Positions 37,116-41,829 of a stretch of DNA of 41,829 nt are shown here, piece after piece. A model generated the notes under the pieces. That model was not told the DNA's origin. It did not search any database and saw nothing but the letters and a program-made list of their open reading frames with translations. Source of the stretch: Cytophagales bacterium. Lineage in GTDB: Bacteria > Bacteroidota > Bacteroidia > Cytophagales > Cyclobacteriaceae. Position 1 is the first letter of the stretch; each line of letters starts with the position of its first letter. A program made the position numbers and the translations under genes. The DNA lies in contig JAKSDO010000035.1 of NCBI GenBank assembly GCA_022360055.1, positions 1-41,829 on the forward strand. The letters are read 5' to 3'.

Positions 37116-37748
37116 ATGGAGCGGAACATTAGCGATATGTCTCTGGATGGTGGGTGCATCTGTTTTGATTTTACCAATACAGTGCATTCCCGAAAGGAGG
37201 AAATGATGGAAGATTACCTGCACACGTACACAGATTTGTTGCAGTGGTGCAGAAGAACCGGGTCATTACCGGAAGAGAGGATTGAAAGGTTACAAAGTAC
37301 CGCCGACGAACAACCAGCGAAGGCGGAAGGTGTATTAAAACAAGCTAAAAAGATCCGGGAGGTATTGTATGGTGTGTTCTCCGCATTGGCCGCTCGGAAA
37401 CAACCGCAAGCGTCAATGATGGAACAGTACAACAAAGCCATGCGTCAATCATTGATCCATTTAAGGTTTTATTATGAACATGAGGAAAAAAAACTTGACT
37501 GGCAACAAGAGGTAGTCCAATTGGAAGAGCCTCTTTGGCGCATCCTCAAATCCGCTTTTGATATTTGGGTACAGGAAGACCTGAAACGTATCAAAGAATG
37601 TGAAAGCTGTGGCTGGATGTTCCTTGATACCAGCAAAAACAACCGCAGAAGATGGTGCAACATGCAATCCTGCGGCAGTATCGATAAAGCGTTAAGATAT
37701 TACTATCGAAAGAAAAAACAACGGCAACAGATCAACAAAAAACAATGA
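37116..37748 (+). CDS. CGNR zinc-finger (ABATE-type) transcription regulator
   Basis: 210 residues. The N-terminal ABATE-like domain includes DGGCICFDFTNTVHSRKEE and a helical middle. The C-terminal CGNR zinc finger is CESCGWMFLDTSKNNRRRWC followed by NMQSCGSIDKALRYYYRKKK: four Cys in the family spacing, but the name-giving CGNR reads CGSI here. ABATE proteins are thought to sense stress through the N-terminal domain and bind DNA through the finger. It is two bases upstream of the DinB-like gene, so both are co-expressed. Confidence 0.85.
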   Translation: MERNISDMSLDGGCICFDFTNTVHSRKEEMMEDYLHTYTDLLQWCRRTGSLPEERIERLQSTADEQPAKAEGVLKQAKKIREVLYGVFSALAARKQPQASMMEQYNKAMRQSLIHLRFYYEHEEKKLDWQQEVVQLEEPLWRILKSAFDIWVQEDLKRIKECESCGWMFLDTSKNNRRRWCNMQSCGSIDKALRYYYRKKKQRQQINKKQ

Positions 37749-37749
37749 C

Positions 37750-38223
37750 ATGTCACATAATCCATTAATTGTTTCTTATTTAAATCAGTTCAAAGTCCTT
37801 TATGAAGGTACAGCATGGTACGGTGAAAGCTTCCTGGAAAAATTTGAAGGTTTGGAAAGCGATCAGGCTTTCATCCAACCTGCGTCATTACATTCTATTG
37901 CACAAATCGTGTGGCATTGTATTTATTGGCGAATACCTCTCATCAAAAGACTTCAAGGTGATTTTGCTTATAAAAGCAGCGTGAATGCCCCCAAAAACTG
38001 GCTCCCAAACGAATCCTTAAAAAACAAAGGTTGGGAAAACCTGAAAGGTGAGCTGGCAGAAACACAGCAACAGATCATAAACCTTCTCAAGAGTACATCA
38101 GAAGCATTTCTAAAGGCGGAATACAGACCCAATATCACTATTCAGGTAGTTATTGAGGGCGGTATTCATCATGACATTTACCATATCGGTCAGATTGGGT
38201 TAATCAAAAAGTTGATAACTTGA
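37750..38223 (+). CDS. DinB-like metal-binding protein
   Basis: 157 residues forming one DinB/YfiT four-helix bundle. The likely metal ligands are the His of IAQIVWHCIYW and the two in GGIHHDIYHIGQIGLIKKL. Members include thiol-dependent S-transferases and stress proteins; the substrate is not predictable. It is the second gene after the CGNR regulator. Confidence 0.85.
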   Translation: MSHNPLIVSYLNQFKVLYEGTAWYGESFLEKFEGLESDQAFIQPASLHSIAQIVWHCIYWRIPLIKRLQGDFAYKSSVNAPKNWLPNESLKNKGWENLKGELAETQQQIINLLKSTSEAFLKAEYRPNITIQVVIEGGIHHDIYHIGQIGLIKKLIT

Positions 38224-38675
38224 AGAATTTTAGAAAGTTGAAGTGTGGCTGGCCCGTCACACATCAATACTAAGATTTCGCCAACAAGCTCCAAACCGAA
38301 GGATCCGATGAAGGTGGTGAATTTGCGAAAGCCAGAATATCGGGATTTGGGAATAAAAGCAACTGGCAGATGTATGGCTGCCGACTGTCTCAAATCCTTA
38401 TTTCGGTAATAATGCCCCATAGATACACCGGATCAGCGGCATTCATATTGGGCCTATCGGCCACACCTCCTGCCTCGCCGTGGCGGGGAATGCTTGGTTA
38501 TTTGGGCGTCGTAGTTTATAGCATTGTAAATCCAAGCCGCTTTCCTAATCCTTGCTCAAAAATTTTAAACAAGGTCGAAATTTGTATATCAATCTTGCCA
38601 GCATCAAAACAGCAAAAGACTCTATAAATATCACTTCCGGCTTTAATCCGAATCTCGCATAATCCATCCGTGCTT
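38224..38675. other. intergenic region between convergent units
   Basis: About 450 bp with no credible gene. A local GC-rich dyad, CCTCGCCGTGGCGGGG near 38470-38485, could be a terminator stem without a T tract or a dispersed palindrome. The rest shows no family-like reading frame. Confidence 0.4.
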
Positions 38676-41414
38676 TCAATCCTGTCTGAGTGAGTTTACA
38701 GGACTCATCGAACCGGTCTTGATCGTTTGAATACTTACCGTGGTTAAGGCTATAATCAGCAAAATGATGACAGGGATTATAAACATTACCCATCCTATTT
38801 TCACCTGAAAAGCAAAATTATTAAGCCAGCGCTGAACAGCCAAATACACAAGTGGCAAAGCGATTACATTGGCTATGACAATGAGCTTTACAAAATCCCG
38901 GGAGAAAAGATAGACCATACCGGATACTGTAGCTCCCAATACCTTTCTTACGGCGATCTCCTTGATCCGCCGTGAGATCATAAACGTGGAGAGTCCCAGC
39001 AATCCCAGGCAAGCAACAATAAGGGCAAGGCTGGAAAACAATCCAAACACTTTGCCAAATTGCTGATCGGAAGCGTATTGACTGTCGAAGTAGTCATCAA
39101 GGAAAAAATATTCGAATTGATTGCCCGGAAAAGCCTCCTTATACGCCTTTTCAATGAATGAAATGATCGCAGGCGCGTTTTGCATACGTAAATTGATGGT
39201 GAAATATTGTCCGGAGAGACCAGAAACCGGGAAAAAGAGGATCGGATCATAATCCTCTTTCAAAGACCGTTGGTGATGGTTTTTAACAACTCCGACAATC
39301 TCGGCTTTCCAATCCCTGGGGCCCAACCCAAAATGGACCAATTGGCCAATGGCTTCTTCTGCATTTTTGTATCGCAGCGACTCAATGACCTTTTCATTTA
39401 CTATAATTGGCACAGGGATTATTCTTTCATCTCGCGGATACAGACTTTCATCTTCCCTGAAATTTCGCCCCGCTACCAGATCAATACCATATGTTTCAAT
39501 AAAATCCTGATCAATGTAAAAGTGAAAAACCGCCGCATTGGCGTCAACGCCCTCATCGATGTTTCTTATGCCATTCAATTGAGAAATCATCTTCCCCGGG
39601 ATCTCGCTTGAAGGGGCCATACTATAAATATCAGGTTTCCTTTTCAATTCTGTCTTGAATGTCATCAGTCGTTCGCGGAATGTTGAATCCCCGACACTTG
39701 GCGATTTGACCACCAGAAGCTGGTCCTTCACGTATCCAAGCTCTTGATTTCTCATAAAGGAAACCTGCTTGAACACCATGACCGTTCCTGCGATGAGTGC
39801 AACCGAAATCACAAATTGAGACCCCACGAGGGTTTTTCGCAATGCGATACCGGATCTCGATCTGAAAAATTTTCCCTTAAGCACCGAAGCAACCCGAAAC
39901 GAAGAAAGTACAAAGGCGGGATACAAACCCGCTAAGAATGATCCGAAAACAAATGTTCCTGTGAGCATGAACCAAAACCAGGGTTCCTTCAGCAGGATAA
40001 GGTCCAAAATGCCGATACCGATATTTTTCCCTGTGAGCTGATTAAAATAAGGCAACGCAACCACAATCAGGATAAAAGACAATGTAATGGCCAATAAGTT
40101 TACAAGAGCGGATTCGAATAGGAATTGAGAGATCAATTGCTGTCTTGAGGCACCCACCACTTTTCTAAAACCCACCTCCCGGGCCCGCTCAATAGATTTG
40201 GAAGTGGACATGTTGATATAGTTGATCCAGGCAATCACCAGGATCAAAACGGCTATGAGCATCAGGAAATAGACCGTTCGCTCGCTACCATGTGCTTCAC
40301 GTTCCTTCTTGAGATTCGGAGACTTTAGGTGGATATCCGTAAGCGCCTGCAAATGGATGTGATTTTCTATATTGAATTCCTCCATGATGTCCCCCATATA
40401 CTTCGAAACAAATTCAGGGAATTTGGCCTCCAGTTTTTGCGGGTCTGCCTGAGGCACCAATCGAACATAGGTATAGTATTCCGGCCACTTCCAATCCCAT
40501 TCGGGATTCCAGCCATCCCCCCATCCATTGCGAAGAAAGAAGGAAACCAGGATATCGAACTTAATGTGTGAGTTTTCCGGGACATCTTCAAAAACTCCCG
40601 TAATGGTAAATGATCGGTGTCCATTTAAGAGAAGGGTCTTTCCAAGCGGGTTCTCCGATCCAAAAAACTTTTTGGATATCGTCTGAGAAATCACTACCGA
40701 GCTGACATCGGACAGGGCATTTCCCGGATCACCGAAGACAAAAGGAAAAGAAAACAGACTAAGAAACGAGGGATCAACGTTGTACACATGTTCTTCATTA
40801 AACACCATTTCATTACCCTTCGCATCAACATGCGACCATGCCGCAACGTCGCCCATAAATATAGATTGATGAACTGCCCTGGCGTATTCCTCTACTTCGG
40901 GGAAATCTGCTTCTAAGGCAGGTCCCACCCCGGGGTGGTTTGAGGCGTTTGTCACTTGGCTGGTCTTCAAGATTACCCGATAGATCCTGTCGCCGTTTTC
41001 ATGAAATCTATCGTAGCTTAGCTCAAAAAGCACATATTGCATAATGAGAAAACAGGCAGCCATACCAATGGCTAGTCCGACAATGTTGATCATGGCAAAC
41101 ACCTTATCTTTCAAGGTATTTCTGAATGAGGTTTTAAGGTAATTTTGTAAAAGACCTGGCATGTTCGAGAGATTTTTGGTGGATATTGATTTTTTGAAAG
41201 AAGATGGTTTGCAAAATAAGAATACTTCTTTAATGAATAAGTGCCGGGCTTTTTGGAGACCGTGTTTTTCTGCTCTTATGTAAAATGCTTCATATAAGTC
41301 GCCCTGAATTTCGTCCAAAAGTTCGGATGCACAATACCACTCCAAAAACCTGACAGCCCATTGAGGTGGAGTCGCTTCCGGCATATGTGGTTTTTCCTTA
41401 TCCATTTTGCACAT
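38676..41414 (-). CDS. ABC permease, MacB/FtsX type with prefix domain
   Basis: 912 residues (909 from the alternative ATG at 41405). Residues 1-85 are the PadR-coupled 'permease prefix' domain (PPQWAVRFLEWYCASELLDE, IQGDLYEAFYIRAEKHG). Then comes a MacB-type periplasmic domain after the first helix (MINIVGLAIGMAACFLIMQY), a first FtsX module (WINYINMSTSKSIERAREVG, FRKVVGASRQQL), a second periplasmic domain, and a second FtsX module (RIKEIAVRKVLGATVSGMVY). Such permeases act with a separate ATPase, which is not in the window, in export or envelope mechanotransmission. It overlaps the PadR gene, a conserved pairing in Bacteroidota. Confidence 0.9.
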   Translation of the reverse strand: MCKMDKEKPHMPEATPPQWAVRFLEWYCASELLDEIQGDLYEAFYIRAEKHGLQKARHLFIKEVFLFCKPSSFKKSISTKNLSNMPGLLQNYLKTSFRNTLKDKVFAMINIVGLAIGMAACFLIMQYVLFELSYDRFHENGDRIYRVILKTSQVTNASNHPGVGPALEADFPEVEEYARAVHQSIFMGDVAAWSHVDAKGNEMVFNEEHVYNVDPSFLSLFSFPFVFGDPGNALSDVSSVVISQTISKKFFGSENPLGKTLLLNGHRSFTITGVFEDVPENSHIKFDILVSFFLRNGWGDGWNPEWDWKWPEYYTYVRLVPQADPQKLEAKFPEFVSKYMGDIMEEFNIENHIHLQALTDIHLKSPNLKKEREAHGSERTVYFLMLIAVLILVIAWINYINMSTSKSIERAREVGFRKVVGASRQQLISQFLFESALVNLLAITLSFILIVVALPYFNQLTGKNIGIGILDLILLKEPWFWFMLTGTFVFGSFLAGLYPAFVLSSFRVASVLKGKFFRSRSGIALRKTLVGSQFVISVALIAGTVMVFKQVSFMRNQELGYVKDQLLVVKSPSVGDSTFRERLMTFKTELKRKPDIYSMAPSSEIPGKMISQLNGIRNIDEGVDANAAVFHFYIDQDFIETYGIDLVAGRNFREDESLYPRDERIIPVPIIVNEKVIESLRYKNAEEAIGQLVHFGLGPRDWKAEIVGVVKNHHQRSLKEDYDPILFFPVSGLSGQYFTINLRMQNAPAIISFIEKAYKEAFPGNQFEYFFLDDYFDSQYASDQQFGKVFGLFSSLALIVACLGLLGLSTFMISRRIKEIAVRKVLGATVSGMVYLFSRDFVKLIVIANVIALPLVYLAVQRWLNNFAFQVKIGWVMFIIPVIILLIIALTTVSIQTIKTGSMSPVNSLRQD

Positions 41415-41724
41415 TTAGCTTTGGGATCAATGACCATAACTGTAACCTGTTTTCCCGGATATGAGAGATCACTTTGTCACCGTACGGGGTAGCTTCAAAT
41501 ATTCTCTTACGTCGCCCTCCTCGCTCTGCCGTTGCCGCTCCCATCCTGGACTTAACCATTCCTTTCTTTTCTAACCTTTTCAGAACCGTATGGATGGCAG
41601 GGATGGAAATTTTATTACCCGTTTTATCCTCATACGCCTCAGCTACCGAGACTCCGTAAGCTTCTTCTACAATCATCACGATCAGTAATACACTTTCTTC
41701 TAAATGTCCCATGTTATGCTTCAT
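41398..41724 (-). CDS. PadR-family transcription regulator
   Basis: About 108 residues from the ATG at 41724 (MKHNMGHLEE). An upstream ATG at 41736 adds MICV; a third at 41712 is also possible. The winged-helix core reads VEEAYGVSVAEAYEDKTGNK then AIHTVLKRLEKKGMVKSRMG, with the wing GGRRKRIFEATPYG. Its stop lies within the start of the ABC permease gene, so translation is coupled. PadR proteins usually repress their own operon and respond to small molecules. Confidence 0.88.
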   Translation of the reverse strand: MKHNMGHLEESVLLIVMIVEEAYGVSVAEAYEDKTGNKISIPAIHTVLKRLEKKGMVKSRMGAATAERGGRRKRIFEATPYGDKVISHIRENRLQLWSLIPKLNVQNG

Positions 41725-41757
41725 AACACATATCATTAATATTTGTATAACAAATAT
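41712..41757. promoter_or_regulatory. two perfect palindromes at the PadR start
   Basis: ATATTTGT-ATA-ACAAATAT at 41739-41757 and TGTTATG-CTT-CATAACA at 41712-41728 are both exact inverted repeats. The first lies 14 bp upstream of the preferred start; the second covers the start codon. They are good candidates for PadR autoregulatory sites. Confidence 0.55.
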
Positions 41758-41829
41758 AAAACATTTATCGAGATCTTTACAACACGATTACATATGAATG
41801 TCATGCAGTATAAGTTGCACGGCCGCCCA

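Overview
The window (about 41.8 kb, moderately AT-rich) looks like chromosomal DNA of a Bacteroidota bacterium, most likely a Cytophagia-type lineage. The signs are SusC-style TonB receptors with an N-terminal carboxypeptidase-regulatory-like domain, a type IX secretion sorting domain, a CheB-CheR-PAS hybrid kinase, a PadR plus prefix-domain ABC permease pair, and promoters of the Bacteroidota form TTG-N19/20-TAnnTTTG. No rRNA, tRNA or CRISPR array was seen.

Region 1 (1-6806) is a probable zinc-limitation island. A leftward arm encodes a small membrane protein, a TonB-dependent receptor and a DUF4625 lipoprotein that runs off the left edge. A rightward arm encodes a COG0523 GTPase (candidate zinc metallochaperone), a DUF1826 protein, a truncated second COG0523 GTPase and a COG4337/iota-type carbonic anhydrase homologue. 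Between the arms lie two 7-1-7 Fur-family-like boxes. They sit on two mirror-image promoters, so one regulator could close both arms. The carbonic anhydrase family is reported not to need zinc, so the arm reads as zinc import, zinc allocation and zinc sparing. This is the most interesting system in the window.

Region 2 (6.9-16.8 kb) is a mosaic with scars of mobile DNA: two tyrosine-recombinase C-terminal scraps, an IS91-type transposase scrap and a beheaded HigA-like antitoxin. It also carries an ArsR regulator with an unusual lipoprotein-anchored arsenate-reductase-type protein, a Tat-exported Rieske-like protein with altered ligand spacing, and a 2147-residue secreted protein made of about 15 SbsA/Big_5-type Ig-like domains, two Calx-beta-like domains and a type IX sorting tail.

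Region 3 (16.8-28.4 kb) holds a 1757-residue CheB-CheR-coiled coil-PAS/GAF histidine kinase overlapping a single-domain response regulator. Divergent from it is a complete RND efflux operon (adaptor, inner-membrane pump, outer-membrane channel). A frameshifted sigma-factor remnant and a short inverted-repeat element follow.

Region 4 (29.0-36.6 kb) is a ferric-siderophore-type uptake operon: PKD-like lipoprotein, siderophore-type TonB receptor, two PepSY membrane proteins and three small membrane proteins. It has a good promoter, a Fur-box-like palindrome next to the first start codon and a second perfect palindrome at the -33 element.

Region 5 (36.6 kb to the end) has a CGNR/ABATE regulator coupled to a DinB-like protein behind an AT-rich cluster of TTTAC/GTAAA palindromes, then a leftward PadR regulator overlapping a MacB/FtsX-type ABC permease, with two perfect palindromes at the PadR start. 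Family names rest on motif recognition by eye; no database search was possible.
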